Assembly: GCA_011009095.1 (NCBI GenBank)
Contig: VTPC01002309.1
Coordinates: forward strand, 20,749 to 84,748
Source: Ignelater luminosus
Taxonomy: Eukaryota > Arthropoda > Insecta > Coleoptera > Elateridae
Length of the DNA stretch: 64,000 nucleotides
Direction of reading: 5' to 3'
Shown: in pieces, positions 1 to 11,473 of the stretch
Position numbering within the stretch: position 1 is the first letter of the stretch
Layout of the letters: the number at the start of each line of letters is the position of its first letter
The notes under the pieces: model-generated
Told to the model about the DNA's origin: nothing
Database searches by the model: none
What the model saw: the letters and a program-made list of their open reading frames with translations, nothing else
Translations under genes and position numbers: made by a program

Positions 1-204
1 GACATAATTTATGCCTAGTTAAAAGGTGGCGTCACAATGCCCTTGAATTCAGTGTCTAGTCTGAAAAGAAGAGAGATCGAACAACTATCCAATCTTACAG
101 TCTGTGATATGGTCCAATAGGAATTTTAAAGAAGCGTCCAAGCTTAGTTTATGCCAAGTTCAAAGGTGTCATTACAACATCCTTCAATCTTACAGTTCAA
201 TAAA
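1..204. repeat. 140-bp satellite, left remnant
   Basis: About one and a half units of the same tandem repeat that resumes at 1851. Shared landmarks are 'caaaggtgtcattacaac', 'caatcttacagtctgtgat' and 'cagtccaataaaaattta'. The second unit has lost an internal piece of roughly 70 bases: it passes directly from the 'acaacatcct' landmark to 'tcaatcttacag'. The non-LTR retrotransposon that follows separates it from the main array. Confidence 0.85.
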
Positions 205-1850
205 AATTCAGCCTAATTGAATTGGCAACGGAACATAAAATAAAAATAATGAGCACCTATTTTGAACATAAAGTAACATGGACTTCTCCTGACGGAAGGA
301 GTAAGAACCAAAGAGACGATATATTAATAGAAGCCAAACACCCCAAGGATATTACAAATTGCAGAAGATATAGAGGAGAAGATGCCCGAAGCGATCACAC
401 ACTAGTCATAACCCAGCTAAAACAACAATTTCCGCCAAGAGGAAAACTAAGAAAGGAAAGAAAACGATATAATGTAGACCGGTTACAAGAAGAAAGTGTA
501 ACGCAACAATTAGAGAACGAAATAAACAAAAGACTGGACAGGAATTGCCCAACTTATGATACAATAGAAGAAGAATGGACTGCGTTACAGACGATAGTGA
601 CATAAGACAGTAGGAGAGTATCAAGGAGGATTTAGAGCATGGTGAACAACGACCGATCAAATTTTTATATTAAAATTTGAAAATGATACAAAACAACAGC
701 CACGAGCAAAATTTAGGAATTCGCATGCTATTTATCGATTTTAAGCAGGCATATGATTCTGTATACCGCAACAAATTAAATGAAACCTTAGAAATGGTAA
801 AGATTCCAAAAAAACTGCAAAATTTAGTAGAAATAACACTAGCAAATACGGACAACGGACTATTAGTAGACGGAAACATAGCGGAACAATTTAAAAAGAG
901 GATTAAGACGGGGAGACCCACTGTCGTCTGATTTGTTTAACTTTGTATTAGAAGCAGTAATAAAGGGAAGCAAAATACAAACAGCGAGAATAATCTACCA
1001 CTGTAAACAGTAATGTCTGGCATATGCTGACACGATGGTGACATTAACAAGATCAAAAAAAACAATTAGAAATAGCTTTTAAGAACTTTAAAGCAGAAGC
1101 AAGAAGATATGGCTTGACAATAAATGAAACTAAAACAAAATATATCGAAATGCACAGACAAGTGACAACGGACAACAAATACATAAAATTCAAAACAAAT
1201 GAGAAAGAATGTAATTTCGAACACGTAAACCAATTTGAATACTTGGGAGTAACAATAGCAAACAAAGGGCAGGAAGATAAAGAAATAGATAAGCGACTGT
1301 TAAAAGGTAGTAAAGCCGCAGGGGCACTAAATCAATTCCTAAAAGCAAGAAACATATCGACAGTAGCCAAGATCCGGACGTATAAAGCGATCATAAAACC
1401 AGTAGTTCTATATGCATGCGAAACTTGGACGATAAGGAAACAAGATGAAATGAAAATAGAAATTTCGAAGAGACAAATTTAACGAAACATTTTTGAAGGT
1501 ATAAAAACAACAAATGGAATGTGAAGAAGACGCACAAACCAAGAACTAATGGATACGTATAGAAGGCCAAACATCGTATAAAAATCCGGCCACAAAGGGT
1601 TAGGTGGCTAGGACACATCGTTCGAATGCCAGAAAGAAGATGAATTAAAAAAGTTTTATACGGATGGGAAGGAGGGAAGAAGAGAAAAGGACGCCCAAGA
1701 AAAAAAATGGCTAGAAGCAGTGAAGAAAGATAAGAAGATAGGTGTAGAAGACTGGCAAGAAAAAGCAAAGAACCGCAAGAAATGGAAACAAGTAGTTAAA
1801 AGCGTAGAAGCCCAAAGACCTGGATGGGCTGTAGCGCTGAAACATACATA
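205..1850 (+). mobile_element. 5'-truncated, frameshifted non-LTR retrotransposon (LINE)
   Basis: The remnant starts inside the endonuclease domain. A piece at about 230-600 reads like the end of an apurinic endonuclease (motifs TWTSPDG, then a GEDARSDH stretch where the catalytic SDH is kept). Reverse transcriptase follows in other frames: IDFKQAYDSV at about 735-770, then LTINETKTKYIE at about 1115-1150, FEYLGVTIAN near 1230 and the YACETW motif near 1410. The last part, at about 1590-1840, resembles the usual LINE tail (VRWLGHIVRMPERR is recoverable across frames). Several frameshifts and stops make it non-functional. The clade is uncertain; RTE- or CR1-like is likely because the endonuclease resembles the CFDP2-like group. 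It lies inside a satellite array, so it inserted after the array existed. Confidence 0.85.
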
Positions 1851-3670
1851 TAGTTCATAGGTGTCATTACAATGCCCTTCAGTTTAGAGTCTGGTCCGAG
1901 TAGAAAAGAGTTCGAACGACTACCTAATCTTACAGTCTGTCATACAGTCCAATAAAAATTTAACGCAAGTGTCCAAATCTAATTCAAAGGTGTCATTACA
2001 ACGCCCTTAAATCAGGTGTCCCATCCGAAAAGGAGAGAGATTGGACGACTACCCAATCTTGCAGTCTGCCATACAGTCCAATAAAAATTTAACCCAAGCG
2101 TCCAAACTTAATTTATGTCCAGTTCAAAGGTGTCATTACAACGCTCTTGAATTCACTGTCTAGTACGAACAGGAGAGAGGTTAAATGACTACCCTATTTT
2201 GCAGTTTCCCATACAGTCCAATAAGAATTTAGCCTAAGCGTCCAAACTTAATTTATGCCCAGTTCAAAGGTGTCATTATACACCCTTGAATTCAGTGTCC
2301 GTTCCGGAGAGAAGAATCAAAATGACTAGCCAATCTTGCAGTCTGTGATACAGTTCAATAAAAATTTAACCCAAGCGTCCAAATTTAGTTTATGTCCAGT
2401 TCAAAGGTGTCATTGCAATGCTTTTGAATGCAGTGTCTAGTCCAAAGAGGAGAAAGATCAAAACGACTACCCACTCTTACAGTCTGTCATACAGTCCAAA
2501 AAGAATTTAACCAAAGCGTCCAAACTTAATTTATACCTAGTTCAGAGGTGCGATTTCAAGGCTCTTAAATTTAATGTCTCGTAGGAAGAGAAGAAAAATC
2601 AAATTGACCTACCCAATCTTATAGTCTGCGATACAGTCCAATAAAAATACAAGCCAGGTGTCCAAGCTTGATTTATGCCTAGTTCAAAGGTTTCATTGCA
2701 AAGTCCTTCAATTCAGTGTTTGTTCCGAAAAGGAGAGAGCTCGAACAACTACCCAATCTTACAGTCTGCAATACAGTCCAATAAAAATTTAACAGAAGCG
2801 TTCAAACTTAATCTATACATAATTCAAAGGTGACATTACAACGTCCTTCAATTCAGTGTCTGGTCCGAAAAGGAGAGAGTTTGAACAACTACCTAATCTT
2901 ACAGTCTGCAGTGCAGTCCAATGAAAGTCCAACTCAAGTGCCCACACCTAATTTATGCCTAGTTCAAAGGTTTTGTTACAACGCCCTTAAATTTAGTGTC
3001 CGTTCTAGAAAGAAGAAAGATTGAGACGATTATCCAATCTTACAGTCTGTACTACAGTCCAATAAGAATTTAATCAAAGAGTCCAAACTTTTTTTATGCC
3101 TAGTTCAAAGGTGTCCTTACAACTTTCTTCACTTCAATGTCTGGTACAAAAAGGAAAGAGACCTAACAGCTACCTAATCTTGCAGTATGCGATGCAGTCC
3201 AATAAAGAGCCAACCCAAGTGTCCAAACCTCATTTATGCCTAGTTCAAAGGTGTTATTACAACGCCCTTGAATTCAGTGTCTGGTTCGGAGAGGAGAGAA
3301 ATCAAATGGATCTATCCAATCTTACAGTGTGTAATACAGTCCAATAAAGATTTAACAGAAGCGTCCAAACTTAATTTATGCCTAATTCAAAAATGTCATT
3401 ACAACGCCCTTGCATTGAGTGTCTGGTCCGGAGAGGAGCGAAATCAAATTGACCTACCCAATTTTATAGTCTGTGATACAGTCCGATAAAAATTTAACCA
3501 AAGTGTGCAAACTTGATTTATGCCTAGTTCAGATTACAACGCTCTTAAAATAAGGTCTGATCCGAAAAGGGAAGAGATCTAACGATTACCTAATTTTCAA
3601 TAAATATTTAACCCAAGCATCCAAACTTAATTTATACCTAGTTCAAAGGTTTCAGTACCACGTCCTTGAA
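1851..3670. repeat. 140-bp satellite array, about 13 units
   Basis: Head-to-tail repeats. The landmark 'ttcaaaggtg' or a close variant recurs near 1981, 2121, 2261, 2399, 2541, 2681, 2821, 2961, 3102, 3242 and 3382, giving a spacing of 138-142 bases. Each unit also carries 'ccaatcttacagtctg' and 'cagtccaataaaaattta'. Units differ from one another by roughly 10-20 percent, so homogenisation is not recent. Short open frames in the region simply read through several units and are not genes. The array fades near 3670, where unrelated GC-richer sequence begins. Confidence 0.92.
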
Positions 3671-4560
3671 TTCTGTCTGGCTAGTGTTATGCAAAACAAC
3701 GAAAACGTACTGGTAAGGTGCCTCCATGATTACTATTCCTGCCGCTAGGGCGGCCCGACAGTCTGCCGCACTTTAGACGCATTCTGGATTGAAAAAACCA
3801 GACGCCACCAAACTTCTCGCGTTCTCCAGGTCTTTTTGAGATGGATTGTGGAGGGCTAAAGCACAATGAAAGCCACCGAAGTCCTACAGTAACTGCCAGC
3901 ACTATTCGCCTGACACAGCTCTCCTGCACGCTGACCAATTAGAGCGCGGTGGTATGGTTCTGTTTTTAACACCATTGTCCTGGCCGTCAACAATGTTTTG
4001 GTCATCCTAACTGTATATTTCACGAGCAAAGCTCCGTCACTGTTGCATCGCACTAACTGAATATCATTTGGAACTTTATATGTCACTACGGATCCTCGTA
4101 GTGAAACTTCAGATACTGCCTTATCCGGGAAAATCTGGGCCTCCGGCCTGCAAGCTGCCTCACCATCCACTTTGGTTGCCACCGAAGAATATTGGAAAAT
4201 CCACCACAGTGCCCGTTCGTCTGCAGCCCCCAACCCCAGCTTAGGCACTCCACTCTAGTTGTTGGGATAAAACTAAATAGTAACCACGCCTATGAATACC
4301 TCGTCCAGTCGTTCGACACAGCACTGCTCCAAACACAAACTTGACTAGACACTACCTGGCCCTCTAGTTCCAGATCACGACCCAACGTACTGAACTACAA
4401 GTCAATATCACAGCCGGTTGTTGGTTTCGTGCCATCTGCTTTGTGTGGGCCTTCATCAACATCACAATCATCTTAGTATTTGTCATCAGGTCTGCTACGT
4501 GTTCTTCTGTTTGCGATTCTGCACCACTCCATTTCTAAATTTACCGTTTGCTAACTGAAG
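3671..4560. other. GC-richer unassigned sequence, probable old transposon
   Basis: This stretch is richer in GC than its surroundings. The minus strand has open frames of 83 and 130 codons (3687-3938 and 3856-4248), but neither shows a domain I recognise. The sharp composition change and position among transposon remnants suggest mobile-element origin; that is inference. No RNA gene or host exon could be supported. Confidence 0.35.
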
Positions 4561-5529
4561 AGGAGAATAACGTTTAAGCTATTTACTTGCTTGCCTTAGA
4601 ATTCACTGACGAAATGCTCAAAAACTTAAAAATTACCTTTGGCTCAAATCAAACACTTCCTGAGACTCCAGTACTACGAAATTCACCCACACAGCAATCA
4701 GGCGTTCAGAAAATGTTCGCAAGATCCATAGTAGAGATACAGAATATAATTTGCACACCGTATCTACCATATCTCGCATGCATTTCACAATTCAGTAGTT
4801 GGTTATACTGATTCTTCACGCTAGAAAATAGATCTGCGTCTTCTGCCACAAAAGGGGTCAACACTTTGTATGTTGTCTGCGCCCTCAATGCTGCTTCCCA
4901 GTCGAAGCCCGGGGACCATAGATATTACTAATTCATAAGCATTTCAGTTTTTCCACACTTGTAGTAGTTGTAAGCTTCGACAAGCAGTTGGTAAGGATGT
5001 CAGCAGCAGTAGGTGATGCGGGGGATAGGCAGTATCAGCATCGATTGTGGGCGTGTTTCGGTGTTAGAACAGTGGCGGGTGGTGAGTGCGTCTCGGATGT
5101 GTACGTGCTGGTGTTTCATATCAATGAACAATGTAAGCGAAGTGGGACATATCACCCATAGTGACTTTCTTCATACGCGCACGTTTTGGAAATAAAGCCC
5201 GATAGCACGAAATAGCAAAAGCGACAGCATCCTACTAAAAAAACGTTTCAAAAAGCGTCCGCAAAACGAGACACAAGTATAGTAGAGTAAGAAGCGTACA
5301 CCCGACTCCGATAGTTCTGCTCTTCCTCAGGGCAAAGACGTTCGTCCGGCAACGCTGTGGCAGAAAGACTGCTGCACCCGGCAGCCTACGTTCCTTAACG
5401 AAAAGCGACAGGACGCCGGACCCCAGGGAAAAAAGGGTCACAGGCACGAAAGTTGTAAGTCAATCTAGGGACCATCAACATATTGCTGTGGTACGTATTC
5501 AGGAATAACATAATAAAAATTTAGCAAGA
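4561..5529. other. No assignable feature
   Basis: Mixed sequence with only short open frames. A GYTDSS-like string near 4800 on the plus strand weakly recalls the copia RNase H region, but the flanking residues do not align. A GC-richer stretch at about 4990-5440 has no recognised coding potential. Confidence 0.3.
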
Positions 5530-5650
5530 TTTCTAGACACTGTCTAACCATCAATGAATCTAAAACACGATATTTGCTAACCTCCATCAGTTTCCTCGGA
5601 TAAGCTATCACGAACAAAACTATCAAGCTTTATTCCGAAAGACTAGAGCA
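5530..5650 (+). mobile_element. LINE reverse-transcriptase fragment (C-terminal part)
   Basis: Translation from about 5540 reads CLTINESKTRYLLTS and then SFLG, a stop and AITNK. This matches the conserved LINE segment that precedes the YLG motif and closely resembles LTINETKTKY in the LINE at 205-1850. Only about 40 codons remain. The N-terminal RT piece lies downstream at 6320-6620, so the order is inverted relative to an intact element; either two copies or a rearrangement is present. Confidence 0.5.
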
Positions 5651-5760
5651 ATAGGAATGTTTTTCACTATTCGCAGTGGATATGAAAATTTTCAAAAAAA
5701 CATATTAGAGGACATCATTTCTGACTGCAATAGGGGCAGTTCTTTCTTAATCTGGTCTGG

Positions 5761-6254
5761 GCGTTCTTCTCCAGGTCATTCAATAAAATGGAGAAAACAT
5801 CGTTTATNNNNNNNNNNNNNNNNNNNNNNNNNNNNNNNNNNNNNNNNNNNNNNNNNNNNNNNNNNNNNNNNNNNNNNNNNNNNNNNNNNNNNNNNNNNNN
5901 NNNNNNNNNNNNNNNNNNNNNNNNNNNNNNNNNNNNNNNNNNNNNNNNNNNNNNNNNNNNNNNNNNNNNNNNNNNNNNNNNNNNNNNNNNNNNNNNNNNN
6001 NNNNNNNNNNNNNNNNNNNNNNNNNNNNNNNNNNNNNNNNNNNNNNNNNNNNNNNNNNNNNNNNNNNNNNNNNNNNNNNNNNNNNNNNNNNNNNNNNNNN
6101 NNNNNNNNNNNNNNNNNNNNNNNNNNNNNNNNNNNNNNNNNNNNNNNNNNNNNNNNNNNNNNNNNNNNNNNNNNNNNNNNNNNNNNNNNNNNNNNNNNNN
6201 NNNNNNNGCGTTCTTCTCCAGGTCATTCAATAAAATGGAGAAAACATCGTTTAT
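5761..6254. other. 400-base assembly gap flanked by an identical 47-base duplicate
   Basis: Bases 5808-6207 are exactly 400 Ns. The 47 bases just before the gap (5761-5807) are identical to the 47 bases just after it (6208-6254). This is the signature of two contigs that overlap but were not merged, so the gap may be artificial. Open frames that run through the Ns have no meaning. Confidence 0.95.
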
Positions 6255-6319
6255 CAAGCATTTTGAGCTAGTGACTAATTGAAGATCTGTTTCGTTTTTA
6301 TGAACAGCCTCTTGGAAAA

Positions 6320-6620
6320 ATTAAAAATCGTAAAATATTAAAGCAGCGCTTGAAGACGAACAAACGACAAAATCAATTTAGCTGCAGACCTGATATCAAG
6401 GATGTGTTCTTCATACAAATGTTTATAATAAACTATGCCAACTTTGAGTCAAATCTAAGCATAGTCCAGCTTCTTGAGACGATAGCAAACGTATAATAGC
6501 TTCATGTATTTTCTAATTTGTTAAATCTCAAAGGCACCGAACCGTTTAGAAAACTTAATATGGAGGAACTCCCAGCACCCACATATGCTAACCTTAGTAG
6601 AGCAATTTTCTAGGCTTAAT
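6320..6620 (+). mobile_element. Possible LINE reverse-transcriptase fragment (N-terminal part)
   Basis: The frame from 6365 reads RQNQFSCRPDIKDVFFIQMF, resembling the QxGFRxGxxxxDQIFxLRxI segment that opens the LINE reverse transcriptase fingers. After a stop, PFRKLNMEELPAPTYANLSR resembles the LW..L...GLP..Y..L.R segment further along. The match is by eye and the fragment is broken. It may belong with the fragment at 5530-5650. Confidence 0.35.
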
Positions 6621-7579
6621 TTTGCTTTCCCATGCACTTCAATGACTTGATGATTTTCTGTATTTTAGCATAGCTTCGTATATTCATACAGATCAGTGCT
6701 AAAGTTCGTTCGTTTGTTTCAATGTTAAAATGCCGCCGAAGGCGGCTGGTTGTATAGAAGTTGAACTTCTCTTCGGTCGCTTGAGTATAATTGTTGGAAT
6801 AATAGTCCGAGAGCCATGGTGCCAGAAGCGTGACGTGTGAAATAGAAGTGGAAGGTCGCCAGGAATCACCCACTAGCGCAACTCTACTAGGGGACAATGT
6901 TGTGTAGCTTCCGGGTGCGTGGTGGAAGACAAAAATCACTCGATGGTCGAGAAGTAGGGCAAAGGTCAATCCTAGAAGATCGCTAACGATTTAAGCGATG
7001 GTTAGGCTGAAGCTTTATTTTCCAAGAATTTAAAGTGTTACCTAAACCTTCTTTAAGTACGACAACTAAATAAAGCGACACCTCACGGCAGAATGTTTAC
7101 TCACCTTTTCTGTATGGCTGACTAAACATGGAACATTTTCCCTTCGTAGATTCTAAACTTTTTGGATTATCGAACCAATTATGTAGGTAGGTAGGGGTAA
7201 AAGTTCACAATTCTCAGTTTTAGAGTAAGAAAAGTTGTGATAGCTTATAGATCCTGTCCAGTCATGACATCACAGGTTGGACTAGGTCCCTTTTTTTCAA
7301 TCAAGTACTGTTCCTGAGTTTCTGTGAACTTCATTGCCTTTTTTGCCTTCGTATAAAATTTCCCACTATAGCTATTCTTGTGTCTTGCAATTATTTTTGC
7401 TGTAGATAATTGATAGGATAATTTTCCACAGACTTTCCTCATCATCATGTAATGAAATTTTTGCTTCCGACTCTCAAGATAAATTATCAGGTATATCAAG
7501 TAATTGCTTTCGAATTCCCTTGGTAAGCTTATTCGTTTTTTCTTCCATTAGTTTCAAGTTTTTTTTTTCAAGTAAAAAT
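6621..7579. other. No assignable gene; short GC hairpin
   Basis: There is a small perfect hairpin GCCGCC-GAA-GGCGGC at 6732-6746. Minus-strand open frames at 6616-6969 and 7245-7499 match nothing I recognise. The second lies downstream of the pogo-like transposase remnant and may be part of the same element. Confidence 0.35.
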
Positions 7580-8430
7580 TTATTTGGTGTTGACGTTAAG
7601 ATCGTAACTTCTTAATTTTATTGTCAATTTCGGTAGCGAGATGATATCTCTTGAAGTAGTGGTCACTAGTTTTGCAGCTAGATAAACAAGGAGTTCTCCA
7701 CCACCGGTTTCAAAGACAACCATAACACTTTCTTCTTCCTCAGCTGAATCTTCTGGTAGTTCTCGATCTGTTACCTCAGCAGGAAAACAATCCTTGTCTG
7801 TAAAAACTAATGGAAATATTCCAATGACAAGGAATGCTGTTTCTTTTGGGTTTTCAATTGTCAGAACTCTCTCGTCTGCTGTCTTAAAAAGCTTAGCCAC
7901 ATGGTGGATCGTTATAGTTTTCCAGGGATGTGATGACAGCCAGTTGTCGGCCACTTCATCATAACTTATTTTCAGTGATTTCAGTCTCGTGTGTGCTGTC
8001 ACACTGTTGGACTGACGCACCATGCGGTGGAGACAGTCTTTGCAGCTTCATTCTTGCAACTTTAGGTAAGTTTTCCTGAAATAGTTTGTAACCCTGTTTC
8101 ATCTACATTACACTTGTCATACTGTCAACTATCCAGCTGAGTTTTATTAAACCCCATGACTCTTACCACCCTTGTCTTGCTTGTCTAAGTGACAGTTTGT
8201 TCCTAGCGTAAAGTCTTTTCTAGCTCTCATGATTGCATCAGAAAATGGATGTCGAAATGCCATTTGCCTTGCCGTAATGATAAAGTAAAAAAGGTAGACT
8301 TTAAAAAGAGGCCATAGAATTTGGCATCCAGGTCTTTGCTCCTACTTTTGTGAAAAAATTCATCTAAATCGTCCCGCTCCCTTTCTTCTATCGCTGCTTT
8401 ACTCGTCAAATCCAAAGTCTGATGAACAGG
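7580..8430 (-). mobile_element. pogo/Tigger-like DDE transposase remnant
   Basis: The best-preserved part is the frame 7580-8023 on the minus strand (147 codons). It contains NWLSSHPWKTITIHHVAKL, TGIYPF-like IGIFPLVF and FPAEVTDRELP, the order seen at the C-terminal end of the DDE_1 domain in jerky/Tigger/pogo transposases (the 'GKTVTIHNIA ... GIYPF ... VTDRP' block). Further upstream on the minus strand, about 8050-8415, broken frames give CNVDETGLQTISGKL, matching the segment with the first catalytic aspartate (NVDETG), and a GFNKTQLDS linker. Stops and frameshifts interrupt the gene, so it cannot encode an active transposase. No inverted termini were identified. Confidence 0.7.
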
Positions 8431-8559
8431 CCTCTGGCAATAAGTGTTTTGGTCCCATTGAGCAGGACACGCCCGAGAGGTTTAACGGCAGTTTTCCGTT
8501 TATAGGTCCTGCAAAGCATCTTGAATTGAAACAAGATCAAAATTCAAATGCTGTTTTGT

Positions 8560-9190
8560 TGGCTTTTCAGACATTATATACTTCTAATATAAGAGCAACT
8601 AGAATGAAAAAACTCCAGTGGCATTGGGAAAGGGTACTATTCGAGTATAATCAAGATTTAGAATTTAGAAGCTGATTTCACGCGACGAAATAATTGATAA
8701 TGCATCATTAGTATCATAAAAGATGGAAACGTCAAAATAAAGGCCGCAATCAAAGACTACTGGAAAGAAAATTGAGAATGAAGGTCCATTTGGGAAAACA
8801 ATTTTGTTAAGTCAGGCCATTTGGATACAGAGAGTAAGAATATAAAACTGATGAATTATGTCAGCTGATATTTGCGGGCCGTTTAACAAATCCTTTAAAA
8901 ATAAGAGATGTTAGTTATCTTTAAAGATAGCTATCAGAGTTTTGCTATTGTTATTTTACGAGAGAGAAATTAAAAGTCAAGGATGCACTGAGATGTTCCT
9001 CGATGTTCCAAAACGTTAATAAGGAAGTTTAGGAAGTTCTAAGTAAAATTGGTATCACCCAAAGGCTCTACACACCTCAGCAGAATGATGGTAGCAAGAA
9101 CGGGATATTTATCAAGCTTTCCAGAGTTAGTTGAAGCAAGTAGAGATTCACCTGCTGTGGAACGTTTTAGTCGACTTTAGCTGTAGGTAG
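8560..9190 (+). mobile_element. Ty1/copia integrase remnant
   Basis: Plus-strand translation of about 8860-9110 across several stops gives CQLIFAGRLTNPLKIRDVSY, then CYCYFTREKLKVKD, then NVNKEV*EVLSKIGIT and LYTPQQND. These follow the order of the copia integrase core: the H/D-x-CGP segment, YF..K.EV, the EF..E...E.GI. segment and the PYTPQQNG motif. The catalytic residues are partly lost and the frame is broken many times. The 5' part (8560-8700) may be the end of gag/protease. LTRs were not found. Confidence 0.6.
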
Positions 9191-10149
9191 GTGAGAAATC
9201 CAGAGTAAAACATTTGCGTATTGTAGGGTCTTTTGTCACGATGGCAATCTAGCTCTTAGGTGACAGAAAATAGATAGAAAGGCAGTCAAAGAATGCCTTG
9301 TAGGGTATGACAGAGGTAAATGTTACAAACTTCAGATGAAGAAAGCAAATGAGAACATTTGTTGTTGAATAAACTTCAGTAGCAGCTTGTTTGTTATGTA
9401 CTGCTGAGAACTGCAGCCTTACAGTCTCATTAAGGTAGTAGTAATGGCTTATTACCGGCAATACATTTGTTGAGTAAAAAACAAGTGAATGCTTGATACT
9501 GTTTATTACGTTCCAAATTTTTCTTTTTATACAAAATTGACATGCTAACATTAATAACAAATGACAAACTAGGTAACACAGAAGAATAACAAATATGCAA
9601 GTAACAATTAAAATATAACAATTCTGCAACTTTTGGTTTTACAATTAGTGTATCTTTTTACTGACCTAGACTTTATTTATTGTTTAATACGTTTATAGTA
9701 CAACATAGTAAATTTATCTACTCGTTTTATGTAACTCTATACACTTTTATTGTAGAAGTGCTGACTGGTACATTCCTGTACAATGAAATGTGACGCACTT
9801 CTTTTAATATGTTGTAAGTGACCTAGAAAGTTTCGTTATTGAAAATAATTTATGTTGAAATGTTAGATTTGATTTAATTTTATGAAATTGGAATTAAGTT
9901 TTTAAAATGGAAAATAGTCTGTTTAATTCAAGATTAAACATACTGGCGTCTCTGGAATGTTTTGGAATAAAATTTGTTAATTGAACCAGTTTGTTTAAAT
10001 TGTAGGAGTTGAATCCTTGTGAATTGGTGACTTGAAGGTAAAAATTAATTAGTTGGAGTCTTTGATAAATGGTAAAACTGAGAAATACTTTGATTTTGGT
10101 TTTTTGACAATTGTTGACCCCAAAGTTTGGTGAAGTGGTTGATGTTTTC
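9191..10149. other. AT-rich, no assignable feature
   Basis: Low-GC sequence with short open frames only. Minus-strand frames at 9249-9629 and 9894-10151 are hydrophobic or low-complexity and resemble no family I know. Confidence 0.4.
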
Positions 10150-10879
10150 ACTTCTTTTCCGTCATGAAGCCTGAAATAAAAATTTTTTTATTGAGTAATG
10201 CTGTTGTGGCTTCTTGTTTTCGATGGCACGCTATTCTGACCGATTGCTTTGACGTTGTCTGACGTCTAGACCCAGTGCGTTGCTTTCAAGTTTCTTCTAA
10301 TATTTTTCGTTTGTTCTCTGACCGTATGTGAGCTCCGAGCTCTGCAAAGGGGCGTAAATCCTTTACAAAGCTGGCCGGGCTCTGCTGCAGTTTGAGCTAT
10401 TTCTTCGTGTCCTTCAATGGACTTGTACTTCTTCTAATCTCCTTAGTGGCCTTCTACTTCTTGAACAGACTTGGCGCCTTAAGCGACAAGTTGTTGTCCT
10501 TCTGGTACAGCTTCTGATGAGCTGCTTGTGTGTGGACCTGCAGCAAGTGGCGAGTGCTGAATAAGGCCGGCGCAGCTTCTGATGAGCTACTTGTGTGACG
10601 AGCTGTCTTTTTGACGAGCTGCCATGGTAAACAAGCGATTTCTCGCTTCGATTTCCTTCTCAGGTGTCGTAGCTCTTCTCTCACGATGTCGAGAATATTC
10701 GTAGATCTTCTTTGCGGTCGTTGATTGTTGTGGGTCTATGTTTGTGGATCATAGTCTGTAGCATGGCAGAGGGGCGTAAATCCTCAGCCTCACCGGGATG
10801 ACTTGACACAGCTACAAGAGGGCACTTTGCAGCGCACGAGATTGCTGCATTGTGTTAATCCCACAAGCGGCCATGTCAT
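10150..10879 (-). other. Probable 3' region or LTR of the BEL/Pao element
   Basis: This GC-richer stretch lies directly downstream (minus strand) of the envelope-like pseudogene. It holds a 14-base block 'ggggcgtaaatcct' twice (near 10349 and 10771) and 'cagcttctgatgagct' twice (10508 and 10575, about 68 bases apart). An AATAAA lies near 10180 on the minus strand. The placement and internal repeats fit a 3' non-coding region or LTR, but no matching second LTR was seen. Confidence 0.35.
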
Positions 10880-11473
10880 TCATCTAGTTGGTGTTTGGCG
10901 ATGATCGGTCTGCACCTCTTCTATGACTTTCAATCTTTCGTTTAGTTTACGTCTGAATTTGTTGAGTTGATTATCGATTCTTATTTCAGTTTCATTGAAC
11001 GTAGCCGGTGCCGATAGCATAAATTTTGTTTGATGGTTTGATACTTTGATGAGTTCTTGTTGGTTTCTGTCTAATGCATCAATATCCTGATATATTTCGT
11101 CATTGACTCCGAAGATAGACGTGAGTAATTTTCCTAGAAGACCTCTTTTCTGTCTGTCATTAATGACTCCGTCCATGCCTTCAGTTAACCATGTAAACTG
11201 TTTTTCTTATTGCTTCAGGTGTTGCATCCAGTGGTTGCATTGGCTTTCTTCTGTTAATTCTGTAGCTTTGTGACAAAAGTTTTCCATTTGTTTCAGCATT
11301 GTGGTTACTGCGGATGCATCTTCCCCCACTTTTATTTTAGCGAAAGATAAACGAATTTGAAAGATTCCCCTGTCGATCTGCGTTGTTCCCATATGTTCTA
11401 CATATAGTCCTGGTGGTGGATATTGGATCGTATATGTACCCATAACCATTGTACATCCGCTGAGTAGAAGCAC
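10880..11473 (-). pseudogene. env: Retroelement envelope-like (baculovirus F-type) gene, broken
   Basis: One minus-strand frame runs from the ATG at 11473 to a stop at 10880, interrupted by a single in-frame TAA at 11207-11209. The first part (88 codons) begins with a short hydrophobic leader. The second part contains the furin-type site RQKR followed by GLLGKLLTSIFGVND, which resembles the cleavage site and fusion peptide of F-type envelope proteins carried by BEL/Pao and errantivirus elements. A heptad-rich stretch (QELIKVSNHQTKFML onward) follows. In the family the protein would be a membrane fusion glycoprotein. The remnant is about 195 codons, far shorter than the usual 500 or so, and lacks a recognisable transmembrane anchor. 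It overlaps the end of the pol remnant upstream, as expected for a compact retroelement. Non-functional as read. Confidence 0.7.

Noticed and set aside
2830..3489. Three overlapping plus-strand frames with similar proteins
   Set aside because: They are successive units of the 140-bp satellite read in frame, not a repeat protein gene.
3687..4248. Minus-strand frames of 83 and 130 codons
   Set aside because: No recognisable domain, no signal for splicing, and placed in transposon-rich DNA; not called as genes.
4587..4930. Possible copia RT/RNase H piece (LEFTDEMLKNLK, GYTDSS)
   Set aside because: Only short words agree; the intervening residues do not follow the copia order.
5657..6282. Long open frames of 140-204 codons on both strands
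   Set aside because: They consist mainly of translated Ns in the 400-base gap.
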